64,000 nt of DNA from positions 62,001-126,000 of the forward strand of contig NZ_JHYD01000015.1 of NCBI RefSeq assembly GCF_000621505.1, in the 5' to 3' direction. The notes beneath the pieces were generated by a model, which had not been told where the DNA came from, did no database searches, and worked only from the letters and a program-made list of their open reading frames with translations. Made by a program: the position numbers and the translations under genes. The DNA comes from Ruminiclostridium cellobioparum DSM 1351 = ATCC 15832 (GTDB taxonomy: Bacteria > Bacillota > Clostridia > Acetivibrionales > DSM-1351). This document shows positions 1 through 10,750 of the stretch, one piece after another (positions within the stretch are counted from its first letter, which is position 1; the number at the start of each line of letters is the position of its first letter).

Positions 1-567
1 ACGGATAGAGCGGCAATTGAAATGGATAATGATATCAACAGCGTTAAAAATGTATTCTTTAATTTGTTGCTTATTATATTTGAGGTGGCCAGAGAGAATC
101 ATTTCATCAACAAGGCTCAGGACAGTGAAAAAAAATATATCTGGCAGGAAATTGATGCCACCAAAACTCTTGCATCCTTATCCAAATATGTGCATACCCA
201 CGTTGAAACCATACTTGTACAGGCAAATGACAAGGATTCGGTAAATCACAAAATACATGTGATAATGAAATATGTCCATGAACACTATGCCGAAAATAGC
301 CTTACAATTCAAACTATCGCTGAAAATGTATATTTGAGTCAAACTTATCTGTGTGCATTTTTCAAAAAATCCACTGGTAAGACATTGAATGAATTTATAA
401 CCGAAGTAAGGATAGAGAAGTCCAAAGAATTACTTAAGGACAGCAATATCAAATTATATGAGATTGCGACAAGCATTGGTTTTACTGACGCAAATTACTT
501 TTCCACACTCTTTAAAAAATATACAGGATACACTCCCTCTGAATTTCGGGAAAGGGTTTACTCATGA
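1..567 (+). CDS. YesN-type response regulator, AraC-type DNA-binding C-terminus (5' partial)
   Basis: The reading frame is open to the left edge, so only the last 188 residues are present. The final 100 or so form an AraC-type double helix-turn-helix (HTH_18): the first helix-turn-helix lies around LTIQTIAENVYLSQTYLCAF and the second around YEIATSIGFTDANYFSTLFK, ending in the usual GYTPSEFR tail. The receiver domain, if present, lies outside the window. The stop overlaps the start of a YesM-type sensor kinase by 4 bases (ATGA), the usual layout of YesMN pairs. These control carbohydrate uptake and hydrolase genes in Firmicutes. The family call comes mostly from the HTH and the partner gene. 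A plain AraC regulator is possible but less likely. Confidence 0.85.
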   Translation, partial: TDRAAIEMDNDINSVKNVFFNLLLIIFEVARENHFINKAQDSEKKYIWQEIDATKTLASLSKYVHTHVETILVQANDKDSVNHKIHVIMKYVHEHYAENSLTIQTIAENVYLSQTYLCAFFKKSTGKTLNEFITEVRIEKSKELLKDSNIKLYEIATSIGFTDANYFSTLFKKYTGYTPSEFRERVYS

Positions 568-2360
568 TTAGAAAAATTTTTAAATTTTTTAATGATCTGG
601 GTATCAGAATCAAACTGTTTATATGCCTTTTTTTAATGATATCCATTCCATTTTGCATATTTATAGGAATTAACTCCTATGTTTCTTCAAAAGATAGTGC
701 AAAGCAGGCTCTGGACTCATCCCGGAAAATGCTTCTGCAGGCTAAATCCTCTTTGGAATATAAAACCATCTATATAAAAAATGCATTAGATATGCTTTCT
801 CTTAATGATACTATCCAGGAGTTGCTTTTTACCAACTCATTAAGTTATGATGATGACATCGGAAGCTGGATGAATGACAGAGACAAATTTGCTAAACTTT
901 TGTACAGTTTGCAGAGCAATCCCGATCTTTCAGCCGGCCAGATTCAATTGTATATGAGTGACGGTCTGGCGAAAGTCTCTGAAACAGAGGAATTCCTCAG
1001 TATGGACAGGGCTACCGGGTCCAAATGGTTCAATGAAATGAAATCCACCGGCGAAGTTTATAGAAGTTTTCCATCACAGTACTTCTCCGAAACCGCAAAA
1101 GAAAAATATATTTCCTTTCTAAGGATAATCCCGCGACCCCTGGATGTAAATAATGCTGCCGGAATTATAAAAGCAGACGTACCTGAAAAAAACATCAAAG
1201 GCGTGTTGAGTCAGGCCTTGTTTTCAAAAAATACAGAAGTGGTTTTGATCAACCGTAACAACGAAATAATAAGTTCTGCCGGAAATACGGATATGCCCAA
1301 CTCATCGAAATATGCCAAAGCCTTGACTAATATTGATTATGGCAAGCTCCACAACCGTCTTTGGCAGACAGTCAATCTGGATAATGAGAAAATTCTGCTG
1401 GGTGTTGAATCAATCGAAAAAACAGACTGGAAACTGGTTTTAGTGGTACCATACAAGGATATACTTGAATTGAACACCAAATCAAGAAATCAGATGATAC
1501 TCATTCTTGTTATCCTGCTCCCATTGACCATACCCTTGTCTTTTTGGGTGGCCGCTTCCAGCACAAAGCGTATAAGAGATCTGATCTCCCATATGAGGAT
1601 GGTAGTTCACGGAAACTTTAATATCAGCATCCTGCCCAGTAACAATGATGAGATAGGAGAACTCACCCACAACTTCAACTATATGCTGACACGCATGGCA
1701 ATTCTTGTGGAACAACAGTACCAACTGGGTCAGGAGGTCAAGAGTATGGAGTTGAAAGCTTTGCAGGCTCAGATAAATCCACACTTTTTATACAACACTC
1801 TGGACCTTATAAACTGGATGTCCATAAAATATAATGCTCCTAAAATAGGTGAAGTAATTACCTCACTTTCAAAGTTTTACAGATTAAGCCTGAGCAAGGG
1901 TGAGGACGTAGTTCCCATAAAGAATGAAATTGATCAGGTGAATGCATATGTTCAAATACAAAATATGAGATTTGATAATGAAATAAGCTTCGTTATAGAT
2001 ATTCCTGATGAGCTTTTCGAATATAAGATTTTAAAGATTACACTCCAGCCGCTGATCGAGAACTCCATCCTTCACGGTATTTTTGAAAAGGAAAGTGAAT
2101 CAGGAACAATAAAAATCAGTGGTTTGCTTAAGGATGATAAAATATCAATTTATGTTGAAGATGATGGAGTGGGTATTCCGGAAGAAAAACTTGAAAACCT
2201 GCTGAAATGTGTTGACACGAAAGATATTCACGGCTACGGTGTAAGAAATATTCATGAACGGCTGCAGCTCAAATATGGCAGCGAATATGGCCTGTTTTAC
2301 ACAAGTACTGTGGGAGCCGGTACTGTTGTTGAAGTCAGAATCCCTGCTGAAAAGCAGTAA
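564..2360 (+). CDS. YesM-type membrane sensor histidine kinase
   Basis: A 598-residue sensor kinase of the LytS/YesM class. A membrane segment at about 17-37 and another at 311-331 bracket a large extracytoplasmic sensor region. HAMP follows at about 332-385. The His_kinase motif QINPHFLYNTLDL (about 403-415) carries the phospho-acceptor histidine. The ATPase domain has LQPLIENSILHG (about 494-505) and DDGVGI (about 533). It is translationally coupled to the upstream YesN-like regulator by a 4-base overlap. By analogy with YesM it should sense an extracellular sugar or binding-protein complex and phosphorylate its partner. The ligand cannot be read from the sequence. The adjacent convergent glycosidase genes suggest a plant polysaccharide signal. 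Confidence 0.92.
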   Translation: MIRKIFKFFNDLGIRIKLFICLFLMISIPFCIFIGINSYVSSKDSAKQALDSSRKMLLQAKSSLEYKTIYIKNALDMLSLNDTIQELLFTNSLSYDDDIGSWMNDRDKFAKLLYSLQSNPDLSAGQIQLYMSDGLAKVSETEEFLSMDRATGSKWFNEMKSTGEVYRSFPSQYFSETAKEKYISFLRIIPRPLDVNNAAGIIKADVPEKNIKGVLSQALFSKNTEVVLINRNNEIISSAGNTDMPNSSKYAKALTNIDYGKLHNRLWQTVNLDNEKILLGVESIEKTDWKLVLVVPYKDILELNTKSRNQMILILVILLPLTIPLSFWVAASSTKRIRDLISHMRMVVHGNFNISILPSNNDEIGELTHNFNYMLTRMAILVEQQYQLGQEVKSMELKALQAQINPHFLYNTLDLINWMSIKYNAPKIGEVITSLSKFYRLSLSKGEDVVPIKNEIDQVNAYVQIQNMRFDNEISFVIDIPDELFEYKILKITLQPLIENSILHGIFEKESESGTIKISGLLKDDKISIYVEDDGVGIPEEKLENLLKCVDTKDIHGYGVRNIHERLQLKYGSEYGLFYTSTVGAGTVVEVRIPAEKQ

Positions 2361-2420
2361 TATAACTTTGCGCTTTACATTAATTACCTTTTTACTGACA
2401 CTGGTCTTTTCAGATTGGAA

Positions 2421-2453
2421 CGGCGTATTCTTCAATAACTCAAGAATACGCCG
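2421..2453. terminator. Perfect 12-bp hairpin between convergent genes
   Basis: The arms CGGCGTATTCTT and AAGAATACGCCG enclose a 9-base loop, 60 bases after the kinase stop and 23 before the end of the convergent glycosidase gene. There is no clear T-run on either side, so it is a terminator-like or transcript-end-stabilising hairpin rather than a textbook intrinsic terminator. Confidence 0.5.
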
Positions 2454-2475
2454 ATTATTAAATAACAGAATCCGG

Positions 2476-4800
2476 TTACTTTAAAATTTCAAAATACATG
2501 GTACCTTCTCCTTTAAATATAAATGTATTTTCTCCGCAAAGTGCTTTTTCCCGGGTACCGTCTTGATTAAGCGGATAAATTTTTATACCGTTCCGGGTTT
2601 CCAATTTACCTTCCAGGGAATCTATTGACACTGGTCCATGACCATGCTCCAACATGATACGGCCTTCTTCCGACCTGTCATACTTTACTCCAAGATTTCC
2701 GCACCACCCAAGCGCAATGAGGAGTAAATGCTCTGATTTGTCAGTATCCCTGCCGTCAATCGCAAGGAGAGTCAGGGTCATTTTGTCATTTGCTATATCA
2801 AAGCAGTATTCTCCCAGTTCAGTCCTTCCCTTTATATTTCCCGAAACTGTTTTTACCCGGGGTGCGTTTATCCGGAAGATACCATTTTCAAAATCAAACG
2901 TTAACTCTCCTGTATCCGAAACAAGCTTTCCAGCATTGACCAACCCCTGTCCCTCATACAGCAACCCCCACTTTTTCATGGCTTTATCCAATATGTAGGA
3001 ATAATTTTTATAATCTTCATCAATCCAATCACCCTGATCAAGTACTTCAAAGTTCTCTCCGGCCTTGCGATGCAAGTCCAGGAATCTGTCCAAAGCCCTG
3101 TATTTCTGCGCTCCGTCGGCATAAGGATTCCTGGAGTAAATCAGTCCGTGCCTTGCAGCAGTATAGTCACCGGTAGGTGTATTGCCGCTTGAAAGTACTG
3201 CGTCAGCATCTCCGGAATACTTCAGGCCTATAAAACCTGCGGCCACTTGAGATACATAGCTTGCATACCCATAAGGCGCAATCCAGTTTCGCGGTACCGC
3301 GAACAAATCCCGCTCGGAATAGCATACTTCCAGCCGGTTACGTCCCGGTTCTACCAGCCTTCGCTGGAACATGTACGAGCAAAGTCCCACCTGTCCCCAT
3401 GTGGCAGGATCGTTGTACAGATTGAACGGCCCATCCAGCTTGTAATCGTCATACTTTTCCATACTGTCAGCATGATGGTATGCATAAAGTACCATTCCGT
3501 CCCAATCCTGCAGACATGCATAGGCGGCAACCATCGGCAGTGCATCGCTTCTGAAATCCGTTCCATAAAGAATATTCCACTCACAGGCCATAAATGGCTT
3601 ACCTGCAACCCTATCATGGTTAAGCCTTGTAACCAGATTAAGCTTAAAAGGACTGTCAACAACGGTTTTCCTGGGGTCATTTTCAACCATATTGATATCG
3701 TGATATACCGGCTCCCCGCTACTTGTGGTATCCGGATGATTCCAGTATCCATTGTTCATATTGACATCGGTGTAGCGGTCAAGACTGTATATATCTGCAG
3801 CACCCTGAGCATGATTTGAGATATTTATCGGACACTTTGTACCCAGGCTTATTAAATGGTCCCTCATCTCTTTGGAGAAATCAAGTTGAATTCCTGTAAG
3901 AAACTCAGTATAGTCGGCATACCTTGCCGGTGATTCCATTCCTCTGTAGTTTGCTTTCCAATCACAATACATCTGGGTTCCCTCAAGATGGGGCAGCCTT
4001 CTGACAGTTCCCAGCTCCGGATCTTCATCCTCAAGCAGGCACCGTGTCCCGTCCTCCTTTGTCCACACAGCGTCTAAAGCTTTTCTGGAACCGTATTTAG
4101 CCAGGAGATAGTGATTAAACCTCCAATCAAGCTCCTTTCTGTACGAAGGAAGTCCTGTTTCATCCCTCCCTTCGTACCAGAATATACCATCCTTATTCAT
4201 CACCTGTATAATTGCTACGGCGGCATCATCAATATAACGCAGTCCCGTATACGGATTGAAATGTGTGAGATAATTCGTTGCATATTCCTTCTGAAGGTCA
4301 ATCAAGCGACGGTTAAATACATTGACCTGTTTAAAATATTTCATCATATTGTCAGGATAATCAAGTCCGTCCTCCGGCATAAAGCTTCTGTAACAGAATA
4401 GATCCAGCTGCAGATAAATTCCCCGCTGCTTAAGACAATAAAATAGATAGTCTAGCCTGTCCCAGTGTTCAGGGTCCAAATTTCTTGAATTTCCTTTTGA
4501 ATAATCTATCAGAAGGTGTCCTTCCGCCCATTCCCGGGAATCCTCTGCATGGAGCCTTACAAAATTGACACCTGCCTTTGCAAGTCTCTCGGCTATTATT
4601 TCGGCGTCCTGCCTGGAAGAGCACAGGCTGCCGAAGGGTATATTAAAACCATAGAAGCGTATACGTTTGTCACCCACATAAAAGTGCCCGTCCTTAATTC
4701 TGACAAACCCGTACTTTCCGGCAGGTGATTCCAGTAAAAAGCTGAAATCGAGAGCTCCACCAAACATCTTATCCTTTTTGAATAAAAACGGCTGTTTCAT
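2476..4800 (-). CDS. Clan GH-A glycoside hydrolase-like protein, large, altered acid/base position
   Basis: A 774-residue protein with no signal peptide. The N-terminus resembles cellulase-type TIM barrels: RFYGFNI near residue 49, then AKAGVNFVRLH. The strand-7 region PFMACEWNILYGT (E about 406) fits the nucleophile site TEWN of related families, followed by AAYACLQDWDG. At strand 4, where relatives normally show an Asn-Glu acid/base pair, this protein reads VMNKDGIFW (about 200-208), after the conserved NPYTG. The catalytic Glu therefore appears to be replaced by Lys. The C-terminal 200 residues look beta-rich. The gene lies 50 bases downstream of a GH35 gene on the same strand, probably as one operon with it. 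Its substrate is unknown. Its lack of export signal suggests action on imported oligosaccharides, if it is active at all. Confidence 0.75.
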   Translation of the reverse strand: MKQPFLFKKDKMFGGALDFSFLLESPAGKYGFVRIKDGHFYVGDKRIRFYGFNIPFGSLCSSRQDAEIIAERLAKAGVNFVRLHAEDSREWAEGHLLIDYSKGNSRNLDPEHWDRLDYLFYCLKQRGIYLQLDLFCYRSFMPEDGLDYPDNMMKYFKQVNVFNRRLIDLQKEYATNYLTHFNPYTGLRYIDDAAVAIIQVMNKDGIFWYEGRDETGLPSYRKELDWRFNHYLLAKYGSRKALDAVWTKEDGTRCLLEDEDPELGTVRRLPHLEGTQMYCDWKANYRGMESPARYADYTEFLTGIQLDFSKEMRDHLISLGTKCPINISNHAQGAADIYSLDRYTDVNMNNGYWNHPDTTSSGEPVYHDINMVENDPRKTVVDSPFKLNLVTRLNHDRVAGKPFMACEWNILYGTDFRSDALPMVAAYACLQDWDGMVLYAYHHADSMEKYDDYKLDGPFNLYNDPATWGQVGLCSYMFQRRLVEPGRNRLEVCYSERDLFAVPRNWIAPYGYASYVSQVAAGFIGLKYSGDADAVLSSGNTPTGDYTAARHGLIYSRNPYADGAQKYRALDRFLDLHRKAGENFEVLDQGDWIDEDYKNYSYILDKAMKKWGLLYEGQGLVNAGKLVSDTGELTFDFENGIFRINAPRVKTVSGNIKGRTELGEYCFDIANDKMTLTLLAIDGRDTDKSEHLLLIALGWCGNLGVKYDRSEEGRIMLEHGHGPVSIDSLEGKLETRNGIKIYPLNQDGTREKALCGENTFIFKGEGTMYFEILK

Positions 4801-4850
4801 TGTTTGTTCCCCTTTCGTACTATAAATTATCCCACTCTGCTTCCGGTTGT

Positions 4851-7181
4851 TTAAAATGTCATCTCAAATACCGGTTGTGCCTTAATACTCAAGATTTCTG
4901 CAACAGCCTCATCATAAACTTCGGATCTGGCTGCCATTGGTGAATCACTGCTTATACGGCATCCGGTTTTTAAGGGAGAAATGTATATATCAATTTCATA
5001 CTCCATAAGCTCTTTTTGAAATTCCTTCAAACCAATATTCCAGGAGTTGTTATTACAAAAATTATCATGTATGAGCTTCCCGTTAATGAATGCATACCCG
5101 ATATCCCCGGAATAATCAATATTCAGCATTATATTCTTTAAACCTTCAAAACTGTCTTTTGCCAAACTGACGGAGGCCCTGTTCCTGCTTATATTTTTAA
5201 CACTGATGGAAATTTCTTTATGTTTATTCTCCATCTCGTATGATGTAAAGATACCCTTTTGCCTGGTCGCTTTCAACTCCAGTCCGGTTACCGGGATATC
5301 CTTATCAAAAGCCGGAAATACATCAATGTTAATCTTCCTGTTACCGGTCCAGTCCAATTTTAGAGTTTTACCGTCACATATTAATGCGGCGTTGGAAATA
5401 ATCACTCTTTCACTTCCGTTTAGATTGACTTTCCAGAAATCCAGGCTTTGTTCATGGGTTAACGTAACCACGGTCAGCTTATTCCCGCCAGCTCCCATAA
5501 TACTGAATGTCCTGTTCCGATCCTCATCTGCTTTTATAACAAGTCTTTCATCTTTTATTTCAGTTTGCTTTTCTGTTTTTGAGAATCCGGAAATATTGGC
5601 GGTGTCAAAACAATACTCTGCCTCCATACCCTGGGGTTCAAAGAAAAAATAGACCTTCTCCTGCCCGGCCTGAATTCCGGTTATCATCTGTGCAGTAGAA
5701 TACTTTAAAGTTATACCTCCCAGATCAAGGTTAAAGGGCAGTATACAGCTGGTTCCTGCAGCAAGCTTAAGGCCGCCGTTTTCGGGTATTCTTAGTATTT
5801 CATCCTTAAGCCGGAGTCCTACCGATATATCTTTATGGTCTTTCATCTCCCAATGATCCTGAAAGTTGTTCATAAACAGGAAACCTGAACCGTTACCTGT
5901 GCGGACGGCATATCTCAGCGTTTCGTTATCCTGAGGAGTTATATCGACCGCCCCCTGCGGAAGTATCGTCTTCATGGGACACAACAGTTTTTCATATGAA
6001 TTCAGGAAATAATGAATTCGTTTCAGTCTTTTGTAGGATTCCCCTGTCAGGCCGAATTCACGTACCGGTGCCTGGTAATCATAGGATTTCTTTGGCCAAA
6101 TGTGTTCGTTTAGATAGATGCCGCCTTTTGCATCCGGATTTGTACCTCCGCAGAACATATAGTATCCTATCATATTGCAGCCGCCGGCTATTTTTATTAT
6201 GGCCATTGCGTCAACGCTTTCGGGGGGTACTGTAAATCTATAGGCGTATGCCGCCTGCATGCCGCCTCCCATTTCACAGCAGGCATAGGGATATTCTTCA
6301 GGATCATACTTTGGTTCATAGTTTAAGCTTGGAAACTTATTGTTGTGATAATCCTGGAAAATATATTCTTCTGTGGCAGGATGTTCTTTTATATCATCAA
6401 AAAACAACCATGGCCTGTAGGCATATCCTCCCCAAAGAGCCAGAACCTCACCTTCAGGAGCGGAGGCTTCACCCCAGCCGGTGCATGTATATATAGGTGC
6501 ATCAAGTCCTGCTTCAATAGCAAGTTCTTTCAGTTTGAGAATATGCGAGTCCCCATCCCTTCCCGCAGGAATCCACTCATTGCTGATGCCCACTGAAAAT
6601 TCCCAGGCGGCTGCCGAATGCATATATTCATTTTCCAATTGTACGCCTATTACAGGGCCTCCATCCTTATACATAAGGCCTGCTGCCTGTTTGCCTATCT
6701 CACCGTATAATCTTTTTACATAAAACAAATAACCCGGGTCATTGGAACGCACTTCAAAGGGGCCGCCGTACAACCAGTCGGGCAGAGCTCCGTTTCTGAC
6801 TTCTCCATGTCCGAAAGGGCCTGTTCTTAAGACAACAAACATTTCATGCTTTTTGCAGAGCTCCAGAAATTTTTTAACGTCTTTATCCCCGCCCCACTCA
6901 AATATACCTTTTTCTTCCTCGTGGAATATCCAGAAAATATATGTGGCAACAATATTAATTCCGCACATTTTCATTTTTATTATCCGGTCTTCCCAATCTG
7001 CCGCCGGTAAACGCGAAAAATGTATTTCACCCATAACCCCGAAAAAGGGTTTTCCGTCAAGCTCCATATAGTAACTGTTAAAACCGATTTTTTGTCCCTT
7101 CGGACCTGTCCCTCCAAGTTTGATATGTTGGGAAAATATAGGCTTGGTGTCATTTCTTATATCAATAATATGTTCTCTCAT
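4851..7181 (-). CDS. GH35 beta-galactosidase
   Basis: A 776-residue GH35 enzyme. The barrel starts with FFGVMGEIHFSRLPAADWED, which matches the GH35 substrate-site signature. The acid/base is the second Glu of QLENEYM (about residue 185) and the nucleophile is probably the Glu of CCEMGGGMQ (about 303). The remainder is beta-sandwich-like, as in other members. No signal peptide is visible, so it is probably cytoplasmic. It would release terminal beta-galactose from galactan or arabinogalactan side chains of pectin. It is the first gene of a leftward pair with the GH-A protein. A YesMN pair is convergent to them, and abfA lies upstream behind a strong terminator. The start ATG at 7181 follows a modest GGAGACGG site. 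Confidence 0.92.
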   Translation of the reverse strand: MREHIIDIRNDTKPIFSQHIKLGGTGPKGQKIGFNSYYMELDGKPFFGVMGEIHFSRLPAADWEDRIIKMKMCGINIVATYIFWIFHEEEKGIFEWGGDKDVKKFLELCKKHEMFVVLRTGPFGHGEVRNGALPDWLYGGPFEVRSNDPGYLFYVKRLYGEIGKQAAGLMYKDGGPVIGVQLENEYMHSAAAWEFSVGISNEWIPAGRDGDSHILKLKELAIEAGLDAPIYTCTGWGEASAPEGEVLALWGGYAYRPWLFFDDIKEHPATEEYIFQDYHNNKFPSLNYEPKYDPEEYPYACCEMGGGMQAAYAYRFTVPPESVDAMAIIKIAGGCNMIGYYMFCGGTNPDAKGGIYLNEHIWPKKSYDYQAPVREFGLTGESYKRLKRIHYFLNSYEKLLCPMKTILPQGAVDITPQDNETLRYAVRTGNGSGFLFMNNFQDHWEMKDHKDISVGLRLKDEILRIPENGGLKLAAGTSCILPFNLDLGGITLKYSTAQMITGIQAGQEKVYFFFEPQGMEAEYCFDTANISGFSKTEKQTEIKDERLVIKADEDRNRTFSIMGAGGNKLTVVTLTHEQSLDFWKVNLNGSERVIISNAALICDGKTLKLDWTGNRKINIDVFPAFDKDIPVTGLELKATRQKGIFTSYEMENKHKEISISVKNISRNRASVSLAKDSFEGLKNIMLNIDYSGDIGYAFINGKLIHDNFCNNNSWNIGLKEFQKELMEYEIDIYISPLKTGCRISSDSPMAARSEVYDEAVAEILSIKAQPVFEMTF

Positions 7182-7313
7182 TACCCGTCTCCTTGATTTT
7201 TCTATTGATTTATCAGTTCAAGTTTTCTCATAGCTAAATTTATATCCTTTTTTCAGATTACTTTAAATACCGTATAATTATTAAAATCTTTGAAATATTA
7301 CGGACTTTCATCT

Positions 7314-7358
7314 AAAAAAGGCTGCTCCGGATAATTTCTTATCCGGGCAGCCTTTTTT
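7314..7358 (-). terminator. Strong intrinsic terminator downstream of abfA
   Basis: A long hairpin with arms AAAAAAGGCTGC + TCCGGATAA and the matching TTATCCGG + GCAGCCTTTTTT around a 4-base loop. It is flanked by A and T runs, so it can work both ways. It ends the leftward abfA transcript and separates abfA from the GH35 operon. Confidence 0.9.
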
Positions 7359-7428
7359 AGTCACATATATCTGGGAATTCCATTTTAACGATAAGTCATT
7401 TGCTGTTTAGACCTGTAATGAGTTTTGT

Positions 7429-8974
<1,546 letters not shown>

Positions 8975-9133
8975 TAAATAACTACAATATTAATAACTAT
9001 ATGATATCTCTGTATCTTTACCCTGTCAATAGCAAACCAGAAAAAGCCGGTGCAATTCACCCTACACCCGGTATACTGCAAATTCCAAAAATAAAAATAA
9101 CCATGTATATTTTATGTATATTTAATATCAGTA

Positions 9134-9161
9134 TTTACAAAAGGCAGAAGGTAATTTATAC
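9134..9161 (+). promoter_or_regulatory. Candidate promoter of the ArsR-type gene
   Basis: TTTACA at 9134-9139 and TTATAC at 9156-9161 are separated by 16 bases, about 35 bases before the gene start. GGAGGA follows at 9181. Called by eye only. Confidence 0.4.
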
Positions 9162-9196
9162 TTGTATTAATTCTTGCATTGGAGGATTAAGCTTTA

Positions 9197-10099
9197 ATGA
9201 AAACAGATATCTCTGAGAAATGGCTGCCGGTTTATGAAGCTCTAAGCAGTGATGTGCGCATCAAAATAATTAACCTGCTGGCTCAAAATCCATTAAACAT
9301 AAAACAACTGGCCCAACAATTGGAGCTGAGCAGCGCTATTGTAACAATGCATGTCAAAAAACTTGAAAAGGCTGAAATTATCCGCTGTGAGCGCAAAAGC
9401 GTCAATGGGTCGGTACAGAAGCTCTGTTACCTGGACATTGATACAATAGAAATAATTTTTCCAAGCAAGCAGTCAAAGACCCGCAATTTTCACGAATTTT
9501 CCATGCCCATCGGGCATTACTCGGACTTCAGCGTAACCCCAACCTGCGGAATTGCCACTCCCGAAAAGGTTATCGGACAGTTTGACGACCCCAGGTACTT
9601 TTTGGATCCTGAAAGAGTCAATGCCGGTATATTGTGGTTTACCGAAGGATATGTAGAATACAAGGTTCCGAATTTTCTCCTGTCGGCCCAACAGCCTGAA
9701 GAGCTGGAGATATCAATGGAACTTGGTTCTGAGGCACCGGGTGTAAATAACAACTGGCCCTCCGATATAACTTTCTTCCTTAATGAACAAAAGCTCGGCC
9801 ACTGGACCAGCCCGGGTGACTTTGGATACAGCCGCGGAAAGTTCACCCCCGAATGGTGGAGCCTTAACGTGGGGCAATACGGACTTTATAAGGCAATAAG
9901 GATAACCCAGGTAGGAACTTATATTGACGGAATACAGGTTTCTGATGTCTCTCTCTCCTCTCTGGATATCCGTCAGAAATACTGGTCCTTTAAAATAGCT
10001 GTTCTCCCCGATGCGGTAAATGCAGGGGGTGTGACCCTGTTTGGAAAGGGGTTCGGCAATTACAGCAGGGATATTATTTTCAAGCTGTTCTTCAAGTAA
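9197..10099 (+). CDS. ArsR-type HTH regulator with a large C-terminal effector-like domain
   Basis: A 300-residue protein. Residues 1-90 are a winged helix of the ArsR class (SSDVRIKIINLLAQNPLNIK, then a recognition helix around LSSAIVTMHVKKLEKA). Residues 95-300 are not a known ArsR extension that I recognise. They are rich in aromatic and beta-prone segments (TSPGDFGYSRGKFTPEWW, GQYGLYKAIRITQVGTYIDG), which suggests a beta-sandwich. Ordinary ArsR proteins are about 100 residues and sense metals, and the typical Cys metal site is not seen. The gene is divergent from abfA with a palindrome between them, so a role as arabinose- or arabinoside-responsive regulator is inferred. GGAGGA precedes ATG by about 11 bases. 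The ligand and the mode, repressor or activator, are unknown. Confidence 0.8.
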   Translation: MKTDISEKWLPVYEALSSDVRIKIINLLAQNPLNIKQLAQQLELSSAIVTMHVKKLEKAEIIRCERKSVNGSVQKLCYLDIDTIEIIFPSKQSKTRNFHEFSMPIGHYSDFSVTPTCGIATPEKVIGQFDDPRYFLDPERVNAGILWFTEGYVEYKVPNFLLSAQQPEELEISMELGSEAPGVNNNWPSDITFFLNEQKLGHWTSPGDFGYSRGKFTPEWWSLNVGQYGLYKAIRITQVGTYIDGIQVSDVSLSSLDIRQKYWSFKIAVLPDAVNAGGVTLFGKGFGNYSRDIIFKLFFK

Positions 10100-10251
10100 A
10101 ATTATTTTCTCAGCAATTAAAGGCTTTTAAATAAGTATTTCATAAGTTTTTCGTAATTAAAATTTACATGGTAAATAAAACAAACTGTTGCTTTTTTAAT
10201 CAATATGTATTAATATATTATGTGCACCGTTAATATATGTGTGCCGTATGT

Positions 10252-10328
10252 GCGCCCGTAGCTCAATTGGATAGAGCGTTTGGCTACGGACCAAAAGGTT
10301 GTGGATTCGATCTCTGCCGGGCGCGCCA
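10252..10328 (+). tRNA. tRNA-Arg (anticodon ACG)
   Basis: A complete cloverleaf. The acceptor arms GCGCCCG and CGGGCGC pair perfectly. The D arm is GCTC/GAGC, the anticodon arm TTTGG-CTACGGA-CCAAA has ACG in the loop, and the T arm is GTGGA-TTCGATC-TCTGC. CCA is encoded. ACG is normally edited to ICG and reads CGN arginine codons. Confidence 0.96.
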
Positions 10329-10336
10329 AATGTATG

Positions 10337-10380
10337 ATCAAAGCCGGAAAGCTTTTAAAGCTTGCCGGCTTTGATTTTTT
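10337..10380 (+). terminator. Intrinsic terminator after tRNA-Arg
   Basis: The stem ATCAAAGCCGG / CCGGCTTTGAT carries an inner self-pairing AAGCTTTTAAAGCTT segment and is followed by a T-run. It begins 9 bases after the tRNA 3' end. Confidence 0.88.
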
Positions 10381-10483
10381 ATTTGCCTCCAGAGGCAAAA
10401 GGTAAAATTATTAGTTTATATTGGTATAGAATACATATCAATATTATGATATAATATCGATATAAAACTCGGAGGTGGAACAC

Positions 10484-10750
10484 ATGCCATCAATAAGACC
10501 AAGTTCCGACTTGAGGAACAATTACAACGAAATCTCGCAATTCTGCCATCAGCACGGTGAACCTGTCTATATTACCAAAAATGGGCATGGAGATTTGGCA
10601 GTAATGAGCATCGAAACTTATGAGCGTCTCGTAGGCAAATTTGAATTATATAAATTGCTCGATGAAGGTATGGATGCTATGGCTGAAAAAAAAGTAAGAC
10701 CTTTTCGTACAGTATTGGCAGACATACAGGAAGAGTTGAACAATGAATAA
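10484..10750 (+). CDS. Phd/YefM-family antitoxin
   Basis: An 88-residue protein with the Phd/YefM pattern: an N-terminal DNA-binding part (IRPSSDLRNNYNEISQFC), then PVYITKNGHGDLAVMSIETYERL and an acidic C-terminal tail that would wrap the toxin. The start is the ATG at 10484, 8 bases after GGAGG at 10471-10475. A GTG at 10475 lies inside the ribosome site and is rejected. The stop region overlaps the toxin start by 8 bases. The antitoxin appears intact while its toxin is frameshifted. Such proteins normally bind the toxin and repress their own promoter. Confidence 0.93.
   Translation: MPSIRPSSDLRNNYNEISQFCHQHGEPVYITKNGHGDLAVMSIETYERLVGKFELYKLLDEGMDAMAEKKVRPFRTVLADIQEELNNE

Noticed and set aside
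3247-3819. 190-residue plus-strand frame inside the GH-A gene
   Set aside because: It is antisense to a well-supported glycosidase and has no ribosome site or family resemblance.
10475-10483. GTG start for the antitoxin at 10475
   Set aside because: It lies inside the GGAGG ribosome site used by the ATG at 10484.
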